Part shown: in pieces, positions 36,607 to 50,580 of the stretch | Layout of the letters: every line of letters starts with the position of its first letter | Numbering within the stretch: position 1 is the stretch's first letter | From: Apostichopus japonicus | Taxonomy: Eukaryota > Echinodermata > Holothuroidea > Aspidochirotida > Stichopodidae | Length of the DNA: 64,000 nt | Direction of reading: 5' to 3' | NCBI RefSeq assembly: GCF_037975245.1 | Contig: NC_092562.1 | Location: 2,763,001-2,827,000, forward strand | The notes under the pieces: generated by a model | The model's database searches: none | What the model was told of the DNA's origin: nothing | The model's input: the letters and a program-made list of their open reading frames with translations, nothing else | Program-made: the position numbers and the translations under genes

Positions 36607-38506
36607 GTAAGGCTTTAAAATATAGCGCAGTTAAAATATGGCGACTAAACCATAGTGGCAACTACTGGTCACTCAAGAAAGATCCCACCGCGTTATATGG
36701 GCTTAACGATACCACTACTTTGCACGGGCTTTAAAGATCCCACCACCTTGTGTGGGCTTCCCCACTCCTGATATTGATTATAGTTTACGTAGTAAGTGAC
36801 CGTTCGCCTAAATTCAATCCATACTGATATACATTACTTTCCATTCCTATTTTATATCACAGTATATACAGTGGAGACCAATTGTCTCTGCAATAAGATG
36901 AAGTAATTATTTCAGTGACGACGTTTTTAGTTCGGTAATTTGCATAGACAGGTAACGGTCGACCGCACAATTTAAGGAGTTTCATTTTGAATTCTCGCCG
37001 ATGTTGTCCAATAAATCACATGATATTCATCACAAATCATTTGTTATTCATAATATATATATACATAAGGATATATATGTATATGTATATATATATACAT
37101 ACCATACCTGAGAACATGATTGTATTACAAACATGATAGTGATTCGGTCTAGAATAGATATAGGTCAACTCATGATATATAAGTTACAATCATGGTGGCC
37201 AAGCGTATCTCAAACATTTTCAGAGCCTCGTTGAATGAACTTATCAAGCTACATCCAACATAGTCGTCGACCTGACCGAAACAATCATATTTGATACGCC
37301 TATACCATTAACCAGACATTGGAAAAACAAGACTTCATTTGCAACTTTGATTTTGAAATATCCAAAATGAATTTGGACCTCGGATTCTCCTTTCGTCAAT
37401 CATCGCACACATACGCTCTAATATGTAGTGACAGTTTGCGAGGCCAAGGCAGCTAAACTTAGAAAACCATTGTTAATTTCAAGAATGGCAAACCCATGGG
37501 ATGGTCACATCATAGGCGAATAAATATCTATCGTCTAGTTATATGTTACCGTTATAACCCGTTCTTCGTCGTATAATATACTTTTTATAGTAGGTTTATC
37601 GCGCCAAGACCAAACCTCGACTTGATGATAATTGATTAGTTTTGCCACCAGAGCAGTTCCCCACGGGTGTCGCGTGTGAGGCGAAAAACAGCTCTCTCTC
37701 TCTATCCGACCGACTTCAGTATGGAGTTTGAACGACCGAATGAGCCACCGTGTAATCAAAGGGGGGGGAGGGGTTTAATTTAAGATGACCATATTCTAAA
37801 TAGGAATCAGTGATAAAGTGTTGAGAGTGGAATGTGCGGCCTGGGGAATCGGATCTAAGGGGAGGGGATTTACCCTCCCCTTTGAGAAAAAAATTGCTAG
37901 TTTGGTGGAGAACAGACACATGACATAATCAAGAGTAGGCGTTCGGGTCAGCACGGGAGTAACACGACTTCTATGTCGTAGGAAACACTGCCAGGCTTGT
38001 ATACATTACTCCGCGTATATAGGATAGGCCTACCCTATGCATTATACACATAATGTTTCCATCTCTGTTATCGTCTGTGCGAGGTATTTGTGTACATCTA
38101 TGTTTTCTATTAATGACTTGACATTAAAGTATAACGGGCGGGAAGGTGGATTTTGCAACATTTCTAAATCTGCTCACGGTGAATAAAATATCGTATATTA
38201 ACATTTCAGGGACTTCGTATATTAAATCTGACCGTGCATTTTCGTTGACACTTGTTAATCGGGGACTAAACATTGGAATCGGGGACTGTCCCCGAAAATC
38301 GGGGACGTCTGGTCACTGTACTCTTATTGGGTTTATCAGTGTGAGAACTGAGGACACATTTCTTACTTTAAATATCATAAGAACATTACTCCCTGTCGGG
38401 CTCAACCCGTACTCAATATTTTGTAATTTTCGCATTGGGATTGAATTGTGACAATGTTGGCACGGACCGAGCGACGTCACTATACACATGATATGAAGAG
38501 ACGAAT

Positions 38507-38720
38507 TTATATACAGAGGGGTGTATGTGTGCTTGTGTGACATGTGTGCGTGCATATGTTACATTTGTGTTTGTGTGACATGTGTAAGTGTGTGACATGT
38601 GTAAGTGTGTGACATGTGTAAGTGTGTGACATGTGTGTTTGTGTGCGTGTGTGACATGTTTGCGTGTGTGAAATTTGTGCGTGTGTGTGTCATATGTGCG
38701 TGCCCGGGTTCATGTGGCAT
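38507..38720. repeat. (GTGTGTGACATGT)n minisatellite
   Basis: Imperfect 14-16-bp units GTGTGACATGTGTAA and GTGTGACATGT(G/T)TGC, about ten copies. Confidence 0.9.
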
Positions 38721-39510
38721 TTGTGAAAATTAAACTAACTGTAAGACTCCTGTTGCATAACGGGTCCTGACATACGAGATAAGTGCACGAGATAGTGGAT
38801 CTGTTCGGTTAACCCCAATTTTTAATCACCAGAGCATCTTAGCACTGATTAGGTTAGCCTAAAATTTCTATTGACAAGTCTGCAGTATGCCTAGGGCTAA
38901 CATGCCGTTCTGGTATACTTTTTATAAAGGTAGGCCTAACTACAAACTGTACAATGTCCTATACTTATTCGAGAAAAAAAAAAGGAACTTGGTGGTTTCA
39001 ATTGGATTGAGGCATGTATTTTTGACATTCAATGAAAGCAATTGAATAACTTATGTTGGAGGATATAGATGCGAACTGGCATAGGCATAATTACGGTGTT
39101 CTGCAGGCCGCAATTATATCAATAGACTTAAATTTCATATCGAAGGCCGTATAGGCTAATTATGTTACTCTTTGAATATATGGGGTCATATCTTTATGAG
39201 GTAAAAGGACAAATTCATAACCCGACTTACAGTGTGCCCAGTTTAATATGGTTTTGAATTTTAGCTAGGCTACATAACATTTTATAATTCATTCAACTTT
39301 AAGGAGTGTTGTATCCGTTTTTTCCCACTGGTATTTTCCCGTTAACATTGACGTTTAAGTATAACCAACACAAGTATAGCACTCCCTGTATGCACTGCCA
39401 ATCTCTAACCACTGTGATACGATGTGGCCTTTATTGCATTTAGGCCATAGCCTGTTAGCCTACGCCTTTAATATACAATATGCCAATGCTGTCTAGTACC
39501 ACTATGTAAG

Positions 39511-40167
39511 CAGTGGCGTCGCCAAGGGGGGGGGGGCAGGGGGGCACGTGCCCCCCTGGAAAACCTAGTGCCCCTCCGAGTGCCCCCCCCCCATCTGAGA
39601 TTTGGGTTGGTAAAAAAAAATATATATATTTTGTTATATTCAACTCCCATCATCTGAGTTGGTTTTTCATAAGGACAAAGAAGCACAGTAATTCGTATTT
39701 TCTTCAAATGGGCTGCGAAAAAATTAAAAAGTTTATCCTTGACCGTCGGGTATCGAAGTCGTAACCCGCGCCATCTTAATAGATAATGGGAGAAAACGAG
39801 AAGGACAAGAAAGGAGTCGGGGGTCATGCACACATTAATTCAACAAATGTAGGTTCTATTGATAGGGTTAGGCATAATATCGACAGCATGTGGTTCATAT
39901 CCTCTGCAAAATTCTGCGCGTTGTTAAAATCATTACCTCAAAAATAGCAATTTCTGGAGATATCTTCAGATCGAATTTAGCATCAAATGTGGCACCATTT
40001 TGCATCTAGCCCATCCTCCGTATGCGAAAATTTTCCTAAGGGGAGGGGGCACCCCCTCCCCTTAGACCCCTCCCCCAGGACGGCGATCCGTATCCACCTA
40101 AGTGCCCCCCATCAAATGCTGGTGCCCCCCCTGTGCCCCCCGAGTGAAAAGTCTGGTGACGCCACTG
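39511..40167. mobile_element. hAT-like non-autonomous element, 657 bp, in intron 2
   Basis: Left end CAGTGGCGTCGCCA; right end TGGTGACGCCACTG, which reads inwards as CAGTGGCGTCACCA. It is flanked by TATGTAAG (39503-39510) and TATGTACG (40168-40175), an 8-bp duplication with one mismatch. Many GTGCCCC words lie within 100 bp of both ends, as is usual for hAT subterminal repeats. The interior is non-coding and includes a short A/TA tract. Confidence 0.85.
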
Positions 40168-42714
40168 TATGTACGTACTATATAACATGGACCTTCAATG
40201 GGTACTCTATATACGCCCGTACACGCTATTAGGCCTATACAATTCGTGTATAGCCTATATACACACACTTGTTGATTCCCAACCGTCGGACAGAAATTTC
40301 CGTTACACTTTTCACAGCTTTACAGCGGTTTACAGTTATTGTAACAACATGTCTGTCCACGACGATTCGGGCAGTTTGCTTGTCTCTTCATCCACCTTTT
40401 GAATTTCTTCTTCTTTTCTACGTCACTGATTTCTTAAAAAAAAAAAAACCCGACTTGCTGTATCTTTCGGCACTTAAGCAAATCGGTTGGATCCAACCAC
40501 ACACGAAGGTGTGGAATTCATCCTTTCAATATGCTCTCAAATCCAGAAAACAAGTAGGGACAAACGGCTTAACGGGCCTTATCACTTAAATGACAAATCA
40601 AGTATATACTTGGGGTTAGCTTGCAATGTGGGGTTATTCGGAAATCGATAATTCCGTTGCTATTTCAGTTATAATGCCTCCGCTAGAAAGGAAGTGGTAA
40701 ATACACATGAGGTAACACGCAATAGCTTGACCGTTTGACCGCCACGCGGATTGAAACTTAACATGACCCCTCTGTTTCCATTCCGTGCGACAAAAGTCGT
40801 TTGGCGCTGTTTGTTAGGGACGTATATAGGGATTCGTCGCATGGTTCGACGCCGAGTTATAAATGAAGAATATGTCAGTGCAATATAGGGAGGCCCCAAG
40901 AAAACGCAACGACCTTTAACACAGTGACGTACGTATACAAAGGCCGGGAAGAGTGTGGAAGTTTGGAAGAACAGAGGGGTGGAGGGGTGGTATCGTGAGG
41001 CCCGTATCCTTCGGTGTAATATTGAAAGTTACAATTATGAGCGGGCCAATCCGAGGTGCGCAATATACGAGTTATAAATATTTCATGCGTTAGGTCAAAA
41101 TGCTGAGGCAATCTGATGGGGAAAAAGGAAAATAGGCCTATGTGAGAGAAGCTGTTCCTTCATCTGTGCATGCATGGACCAAACTTGTGGCAGGTGGAAT
41201 GGCCGGGGAGAGGGGGGGGGGGGATTCATAAATCTAATCGCAAATTTATTCAACATATCTTGAAAACCTTTCTTTCCGAATAAAATATGAACTCTTCCAT
41301 GTAAAAGGAGGGTGAACACTTAGGCCACCTATGATCGACGCGTACGATAGCATTTAGTGAATCTCCAATTTTTTTCGAAATCCTTGCAAATTATTGTTTT
41401 TATTGCACACTCGGGTCTTCAGTTTGGCCCGCATATCTTTAACATCGTCGCCGTGATGGGTGTAACTATAGCTTCATTCATAAGGCAAACTGGACCGTGT
41501 GTCAGGAATTGCATGCATCCGCATCATAATGTATATGCCCACAGTCGAGCCTATTACCTGCACCGGGAAGAAATAAACACGAGAAACTTGGAATCATACC
41601 AACCGGCGCGTTTAGTAACTTAAAGTATAGATCTAATTCATGAAACTCCGCCAAATTATGCCCAAATATGTCAGAGGCAAACGATATACCTTTGGTCCCT
41701 CTATGGGTACGGAATTAAATTTGCCTAATTGGTAATTTTCGTGGTAAGATTAGCCTGCCGTTTCGAGCTTGTCAAACACTTCACACAATAGGCCTACTAC
41801 ACAATAAGCAAGATCTGCTTGTGTACATATCATCTCCATTTGCAGGTAAGTTGACCAGCTGCTCCGCAATGGGGCCAACGCAAAGAAGTCATGCAATTAT
41901 TAAAAAAAATATGATTGTGCTATCATGCATACGACAATTTTCTTTGTTGCTAAATTTCATCATAAATTCATGAAACAAACATGGGATGTGTGGTTTTGTT
42001 CGTTGCTGAAGACTTTTAAATAAAAGCTAACACTCAATAATAAGTACAAAGCATGCTCATGATTTTGTTAGTTAACAAAGACCATCACCATATTTTTGAT
42101 CAATGAGCTAGTTGATTACTTCGATCGGGGTGAGGGTCACTCCTGTTTCACGACCGTCTTGGGGAAATACGATGCAGCAATGATGCACCGCCATTGAACT
42201 CCTCTCTCTGTCTGTGGTGTGTGGAACACTGAAATTCCACACACAGTGAGTGAGGTCATCATCATCATACGCATGGCTTCTACTATACCAAAACGAATTA
42301 GACTATTACTTCAGCTATCGCCATCGCGTATTATAGTATGTGACTTTTCAGCCAAATGGCTAAACGTAACACTCAGATTTTGAATATTGGTAATATTTGC
42401 TACCTAGTTTAAAATCGTCAAAATATTTTGTAACGGCCAGAGAAAAAAATACGAACAATTCAAAGCCAGGTTCTCTACCGTATAGAGTGGCTAAGAGTAA
42501 GACCTTAGCATCGCCGCGTTATATCTGAGTTCGCCAACACACGTAAACACTGTATGTTGAATGTAACCTATATAAACTTAGGAAATGGTTCAAAGCCACT
42601 GGTTGCCAAATACTTGTTACTCTCAAAGCAGGCACAATTTCGTCCCCAGCGGATTTACACACATCTGGGCAACCAGAAAGTTACCCTGGTGTCTTTCCTT
42701 TATGTCATTTACAG

Positions 42715-42907
42715 GGAAGAGCAGAAGGAAATAAGGCAGCGTTGTGGCTCCGCAGTAAAATTCAGTCGCTGCTGTTTACTTTGGGATGCTACTTACAACT
42801 ACACAGTGGAAAGGCACTTTTTCTGGGTTTTGTTCTCCTTGGGGCATTCTCCGTTGGATTGAAATTAGCCAACGTTGAAACCAGCGTACAGAAACTATGG
42901 GTGGAAG
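42715..42907 (+). CDS. ptch: patched, coding exon 3 (first transmembrane helix)
   Basis: A 193-bp exon, phase 0 at the 5' end and phase 1 at the 3' end, with acceptor TGTCATTTACAG and consensus donor G|GTAAGT. It encodes residues 50-113, starting GRAEGNKAALWLRSKIQ and ending ETSVQKLWVE. KAALWLRSKIQ, LFTLGCYLQ, GKALFLGFVLLGAFSVGLK and the LWVE end match Patched of flies and vertebrates almost position by position. Residues about 82-102 form the first transmembrane helix, which precedes the first large extracellular loop. Human PTCH1 exon 2 has the same length and phases by my memory of its coding coordinates (c.202-394). Patched is a 12-pass, RND-related membrane protein that binds Hedgehog and restrains Smoothened. 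The next exon should begin with the GGR-x-x-x-E-L motif. I did not find it, so only the 5' end of the gene is present. No disruption is visible. Confidence 0.96.
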
Positions 42908-45900
42908 GTAAGTTATTTTGCTTTGAAAATATAGTTTGACCTGTTTTTGTTGTCCTTAAGGTTAATAGATAGAGTTAGAACTAACCCACATCTTTCACTT
43001 CAAGGAACTCAATTTAGGCTAGGCCCTAGACTAGGCCTTGAGTGAAGCTGCTGGCTGTATAGCCTAGGGGGCTAGGCCTTAGACGTGTATTGTACAAGTT
43101 GTAGCCTAACTCAAGCAATGGAAAGTTAGGCTATCAATTGCAACCCCATACTATTCTAGTTCACTACTAACTTTAACAATAGGAAGGTTACATTCAATAA
43201 TGATAATATTAATTTTATTACTAGTGGTTTAACTTAAGTCCACAGTAGACTAGACCAAGCTACGTTAGGCATTGGCCTAGCCTAATTTTTTTTATATACA
43301 TTATTATTAGGCCTAATGCCGTCATGTTGCTTAGCCTACTGACCTAAGTTAGGCATAACCTTAGACAAGAGTGGTCTGTGGGTTGTATAAAATGCATAGA
43401 GCTATAGATGACTCTGAATATTACATAGACTTAGCATCCAGAATTTGCAATAGAAGCACATCATTTGTAGATGGATATTCTGTAGGTCAAAGGTTATGTC
43501 AGTTCACCAAGGTCAAGAAAAAAAAAGCATGTAAAGAAAGATCTCTCAACGATATTGATGATTGTTGATTTGACATAATTTTTTTTTCTAGTAGATATAT
43601 GGTATAAATAACTGTATTCACTATAAGTGTGTATAAATTTTCACTTGACTGTTGTACTGTATGTCTTGATAAAATGTTTTCAAAATGTGAGATTTGTAGA
43701 GAGCTGCCTTAGCCATTTTCTTTGATAAGTCTCAATGGACTAGTTGAATACTGTTGGCCCTTATAGATCAACTGTGTTACAACTTACAGTATAAATTCAT
43801 GTGCTGTATGCACATAACCTTTCCCAAATTTACATTACAAGGAGATTTGACCTCTGTGGATTTGAATATGCATCATGTATCAGTAGTACACATGTACCGG
43901 GGAGATAGCAAGTAGCAACTCCCTGTCTGTACAATCATGGTAATGGACATAGTGCACACTGTAACATTGGCAGTGCCATCTATATTCATACATCTATTCA
44001 GTGTAAGTGGTCAACTGTTGAAACCCTTACCTGGTAAGGGGCTACAATCTCAGTAGGTCCACGTGTCTGTTTATGCAATGAAGAACATCAACAACACACA
44101 CATGCAACCACAGCAGGCTAAGACAAACTGGATTTACCTCTTATCTATCTCTTGTTGTGGTTTTCTCAGGGCCAAGTTGCAATATTATTACCGAAATACC
44201 ATATGTAAGCCTATAGGGCAAGTGACAAAAGTCTTGACACAACCCCTCTCTGGATCGATCTCATGATCCGCCGAGCACGATTTGTGCACAGCAGTGTGAA
44301 GCAAGAGGCCTTCAAGCACCAATTTAGTCAGACTCAAAGTGAAGGTGGGCACAGCGTGTGATGTTTTGGTGGGGTCGGAGGTCATGGGCTAATTTACGCT
44401 GCCCTATAAGGTGGTGTGGTTTACTTTACCTCCAGTTAAGAATCCAGGAACCCTCGGGAAGAGGTCACATCAAGGATATCAAAGTTGGAGTGTTTGATGG
44501 GAGAAGGATCAACTGGGGATCATGTTGCACGGTATCTCTCATTGAGTGTTTCTTATCATTTCCAGTGTCTTCCTGCACAGGTTTTTACACGTGACATATT
44601 TTATTTACGTGAGCACATGTATTAATTTTGTACAGTTTACTGAACGTACGTCAAAGATGCTTCACACAAAGTACAGTACTTGTATGGGTCCAATTCATGT
44701 AAAATTGGATCAGTTTTTGAGCTTAGACGACCTCTAACCTACCCATAAAGCTTGCTACACAGTATGTATACTTATAAAGCAGGGTGGGAAGTTTCTCTAA
44801 TTCTGAAACTGTTAAAGCTGAAGTTTTGCAAGTGTTACCATATCGCATTAAACCCATAAATTACTTAACTGTCAATTTTGGTTGAAGTTAAATTTAAATA
44901 CTGGGAACTCTTAATTGCTTTGAACATGTAGGGCAAATTAAAAAAAAAAAAATTCTGGTTGGAATACCACTTAATCATTTTACCTATTTGGGAGTATTTT
45001 AATTTACAGATCAATCCAAATTTGATGTACACAGGTGTTCATTCACCTGGCAATCTTTGAACATTAATATGGTCATCCAGGACGGACGACCCAACTACCA
45101 TTAATCATTTTGCCTTGACAGGTGACATTGAAAATGACAAAATTCTTGGAAAAGTTTTGAATATTGATACCTGTACAAGTCATATTGTGCATTTTAGCAA
45201 TGAATGGAAGAGTTCTATAAAAAAGTTTTGATATATTTCAGTAACTTTAGAGAAACTGATTATGATGCAATTTGCTAAAAGTTTGTGGGATGAAGACAAA
45301 GTATTAATTCAAATAAAATTCCTTTCAGACTTATGTAAGCACTAAATTTGTCTCAAGTGGGATTTTTAATTTCTTGCTACCCATTCACTTAACTCTTTAG
45401 ATAATTTTGGAATGTCGAACTTTATCAGTATGTGATAACAAACAAAGTTTTAAAAAAAAAAATCTTAAAAAACTAGATAGAAAAATGTGAACACCACATC
45501 CTTTAATTATGATGGACATCTCTTAGTTTATTTTGTTACCTCATCAATCGCAATTAAACCAATCCAATGTTTGAAGTATATTAGAGTAAGTGGCTCACTG
45601 TTATTATCTGAGTTTACTTTTCACACTCTATAAGTGTGTGTGTGTATGTAATGAATGAGCTTGTTGTGCACACCAGTGTACTCACTGTTAAAGTCCTCAG
45701 GCTGGGCAAAGCAAACAATAATTCCTAAAGAGTTCCCAGTATACACACTGGCTCTTCCTTCCCACTACTTCTTGATCCTGGGTGGTATAGTACTTGACAG
45801 TTATAGCTCAGAAGTTGTTACTCACAAGCTTATTCATCCTCATCAGGTCAATTAAACCTGGCAAAACAATGGCTCACCTTTATCTCCTCTCTGACCAAGA

Positions 45901-48900
45901 AAACCCCATTTTAATAGGATCAGTCTGTGTGTGTGGTCCAAGTGTGTCCCCTTTGTTAGCTTCATTAGTCATTAGCAGCTGGCTTGGATTGATTTTCTTG
46001 ATTGTAGAGTGAATTTTGGTATCAGTACTGTGTAGGTTATATCTTAAGTGTGTAGTAAGTAGCAGTTGGTGGGACCATGAAAAGCTTGTATGCATGCAAG
46101 GGACATGGTATATATAGGCCTTTTACCAAAACACATGTATTTTAGCTGACAAACAAAAGCTTGATGGAAATGACCATTTGTTTATTGTTTGTTTGTTTAT
46201 TTTTTTAAATATTTATTTACACTTGATTTATTCGGGAGTAACACTGCAAAGCATATCTTATCTCTCCCAAGGTCCTCAAGTACAAATATGGAATGGAAAC
46301 ATTGCATAACAGCAAAAGAATAAAAGAGAACGAAGAGAGAAATTATAAAAAAAACAAAAAAACAAAACAAATATATACTGTATGAAGAAAAGAGCAGAAT
46401 AAATTGAGATGACCGAATAGTGCCAATGGGTTGACAAGATAAGTTAACAGAAAAGTCTAGGTGAAAATTTATTTTTGATTAGGTTGAAGAGGAACATAAT
46501 CAAAGCATTCTGGTGAAATTGGCATTCCATTCCTATGTTCATGGACATGGTGGGACTGTTATAGGCTGTGTACTTTTGATGTATGGGAGATGATGATAAA
46601 CTTAATAGTTCCATTAATAGATAGCAGTACATACATTATGACTGTATGTAGTATTTACAGTACATTAGACTTGATATATTATTAACTGTATTTACATAGT
46701 ACATTGGACTTGTATGATAGACTCTGTGTGTGGAATTTAATAGGATAAAGGTGGTATCGTAAAATCGGGGAATGATTTATTTGGTATCGGCATGGTAAAA
46801 TGGTAAACAAAATGGTCAAGTTGCTCTACAAGTGAAGTAAAGACTAAAGAGGTAACAGTTTTTGTACACAGGAACTAAAGTATCTTCAGAGACAAAGTGC
46901 AGAGCAATTTTACAGAACTGCTAAAAAAAACAGTTTTTTGAAATATTCCCTGACACTGTGTGTGCATGGAACATATGCTTATGTGCTGTGCCGTACATGG
47001 TATACTGTGTATGTAACTTGAGCACTATGTTTTTAGTAAATGATTGGCTGTGTTTGGGATATGAAGTAGGCTACATGGTAAAGACAGATAGAACATGAGA
47101 CACAATGGACATGCAAAATAGCAGTCATGAGTCATGTCCCAATGATAGCAGCAGGCTGTATTGGAAAATGGTTACATGCACATGCACAATCATTCTTTTA
47201 GACATGGGACTTTGTAGTTCATATTGAAGTAAATGAATTGAGTGTTTGTCAGTGAACGTCAAATTTTAGTAGACATTTCCACCACACTTGGTAGCCCTGC
47301 AGATATAATGACAGTCTTCTGTAGCACACATAAGTTATATAGTACAGTAATAGATTACATTCGTCCGCTTTCCAATTGAAGAGACTGTGAAATTTTACGT
47401 TCTTAATGACCGCGGTGGCTTGTTCATTTAGTTTACTAAAAATGAAAAGAAAAATGGAAACGTGGCATGAATGTATCATTGAGACAATTTTGTACAATTG
47501 TGTACACATTTACTAAAATTAATTGTATGTACAATTTTCTGGATCAAAGTTGGGTAACTGCACTGACCCCCACACGGTTTTCAGAGATATATATTTGACT
47601 GATTTTTGACAAAAATTGGTTGAAAAGCAGAGGTCCACCACTACTTCCTGTATCACAGTTTACAGGTGCATCTGCTAAGTTACCAATAGGATATGTACTG
47701 GCCACAGGTTATCAAATGGGTCATGACATCAAACAGTGATCAATGTATAAAAGATACTCACCACAAAAGTCAACCATCCTCTGTTAGAATTTGCCATTCC
47801 ACACATGTCTTTCTCCAGCTGACCTGGTGTGTATAACCCACCCAAAACCCTTTTTTTTTGGGGGGGGGCGGGTTTTATTTTAAAGTGTTGTGACTCGTAA
47901 CAGTAAACTTGGTCAGTCATTAACTGTAAGCCCTGGCCTGTATGGTCACTGTCTTAAAAATAAAAACCCAAGGCGCCCCAGCCATATTTAATTGGCTGCT
48001 TGGCATTTCTTTGTTTTAAAACTTGACCCACTATTTACAGAAAGAATGTTCCATCTTGATGATAGAGGTCAAATGGGCTGCCATGTCAAACTGTGCCTGT
48101 AAATACACACACTATATACTATATATACTATACTATACTATATCTGTGTATATATATTATAATGGGACCTCTCTGTAGTACTATATCAAAGCTACTACTT
48201 TGGGTTGTGGTGAGCAGGGTAGCTGGCTCCCCACACACTGTTTAGATTAAAGCAATTTTTAACTTGGAATGCCGATCTATCTCCCACATCAAAGATGGTG
48301 GAAGAAGGGACCACACAGTCAAAGAGAGAATTTCTGGATATCTATCCTACAGAGTTCTAAGTAGATTTGCTGTATGTGGTTGAGTTGAGTAATCTTGAGA
48401 ATAATTGAAAGGACTTTGTTCTACATACTAGATGTCTTAGAAAGAGGGGGGGGGGGGGGGGAGAAAAGGAAAGGGAAAAAAAAGTGAGCTTTTTTTCTTC
48501 GGAGTGCCAGTGAGCTATAGTGGCGGTGAACTTTTGAACATAAGAGAGCTAAGTCCTGTACAAAACTATGATCTATTCGTGAACTAGGATTGGAGCGAGA
48601 GGTCAGCAAAGGGGTCATCTATAGGGGTGGGGAGGGGTGGGATGAGGGGAGGGGTGGGGGATGGGGAGGGAGAAGAGAAGATGTTAAATTACTGTAAGTG
48701 AATATTTGAACTTAAATCCGATGGGCAGGAATATATGACATCAATGCTTAGGGAGGTAACCATTTTTACAGTGATTTTTCAATTTTTATGAAGAAAATGA
48801 AGGAGGGAGACTGGAAAACGAACAATTCATTTTAGTTGTTATCATCATTAGTTCTAATAAATTTTCCAATTGGAATCCTAAAATTATCTTGATTTATTGT

Positions 48901-50580
48901 CTTAAAAAGGGTTATATAACACAATTCATTCATTTGACTCCCAACCATGTCAGAAAAGTCTAAAAATTGCTGAATTTCTGGAGATGTCATACATTGATAT
49001 GACTAATGTGACTAACAGTCTCTGGATTTTCTGGATGACCCCATGTTAAAAAAGAAAACAAATTTTATGATTAAGTATTCTTTAATTTACATTGTTGTTT
49101 GGTAAAAATATGTATATCAAGGAAAAGTGTGTAAATTTGATGGGTTTCAGTTATGTTTTGTGTGTGAGTGTGTGTGTTCAATATCAGACTGTTTCGTTTT
49201 GAAGTAAAAAAATCGATCAACCAACACAAGCACAGTATTCAAAATAGTGCTTATACGGTTGGCAATAAGCAGGCCCATTTAATACTTTATTTCTCAAAAT
49301 TGTTTGAAAATCTATTGGTCATTGTATCAAACAACAAAGGCTAAATTCAATTACAAACAGTGCTCAGATGTTGATGACAAAAAAAGTTGAGTAAAACATT
49401 GTTAAATTTTCTGTAAGTGTCATTTTCTTACCGAGCAACATAAATTTCCTTCTCTTTTCGGTCGGGCCTAAATAAACCAGTAAAATGTCACCGTCTGGCA
49501 AAAAAAAAAAAAGTGGGTAAGAAGGAAAAAAAAAAAAAAGGAGGTAAAAAAGTTGTTTGGAGGATGCACTGAAGACCACAGCCACCCCTGAGTTGACACT
49601 TTGTGGCCTCTCATTTCGCAAGGGATATTGTTCTCAAGAATTTATCGTGCTCTTATTGCTGTTGGTTGTATGATGGGGTAGCCATTGATCAGGGCTAGGA
49701 TGACCTATTGATGTTTGTTGGAATTGTGCTTCCAATAATCAGCTGTCTCAATGGGTTCAATCATCACAATAGATCTCATTCAGGTTTTGTGTATTATGTA
49801 AAATGCTCTTCCCCCCATTCTCTGTTGATCTTCTGACTGTGGTAGAGTTTCTTGCCACAGGTAAGTTTTATTGGGTTCGAAAAAGAGAAGAGAAGAGAAG
49901 AGAAAAGAAAAGAAAAAACCAACCTTGGCTTGTTTTGCACAAAGTGAAGAGCTAATTTTGATGGTGCTCAGGTTTTTTTTTTTTTTTTTTAAAAGGGGGG
50001 GGGGGGGTGAGAGGGAGGGCTTAAAAGACAACACTTTTCTTTGCTAAAGTACTGTACAGTTATCAGTAGCAAGACATAGTTTCATAAAAATTAAAAAAAA
50101 TAATAAAAATAAAAACTTTATTGAGAGTCTGAATTTGAGCTCTATTTTAGTCAAATTTTTGCAGTGAAGGTAACTTTGGGTTTGAAAGGAAGTATTTTTT
50201 TATTCTGGTTAAGAAACATTTTGGGATGACAGTAAACCCTGACAGCTGAAATCTTAACTAACAGTGCAATTGCTCCTTATAATCATTTGCTGCATCATAT
50301 TATCCAGAAGACTTTGCACTATAAAAACAAAAAAATTATCCCCAAGTAGTTTCATCTCAATTAGAAAATGATTACAGACTGATCGTGCGATGGTTTTCAA
50401 CTTTGCATTCCATCACACTGGCCTTTGTCATTTAAGGTTTCTCGGTACTGCCATTCCTCTAATGGCTTGTTTTGACTATTTGCAAACAACTTTTGAGACT
50501 TTTGGGGTAAAGTAGGAAAACGGTACAAAACTCATCACTAATTAGCTGAGAGGAATAGGAGATAAATTCTGTCATGATTT

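Larger units (their letters stand above)
36607..42714 (+). other. ptch: patched intron 2 (6.11 kb)
   Basis: Bounded by donor GTAAGG and acceptor TTTACAG. It still has ordinary CpG density. Contents: a diverged duplication near 36695-36765 (AAGATCCCACC repeated), a GT-rich minisatellite at 38507-38720, three AATCGGGGAC words at 38258-38305, and a hAT-like element at 39511-40167. No other gene is seen. Confidence 0.8.
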
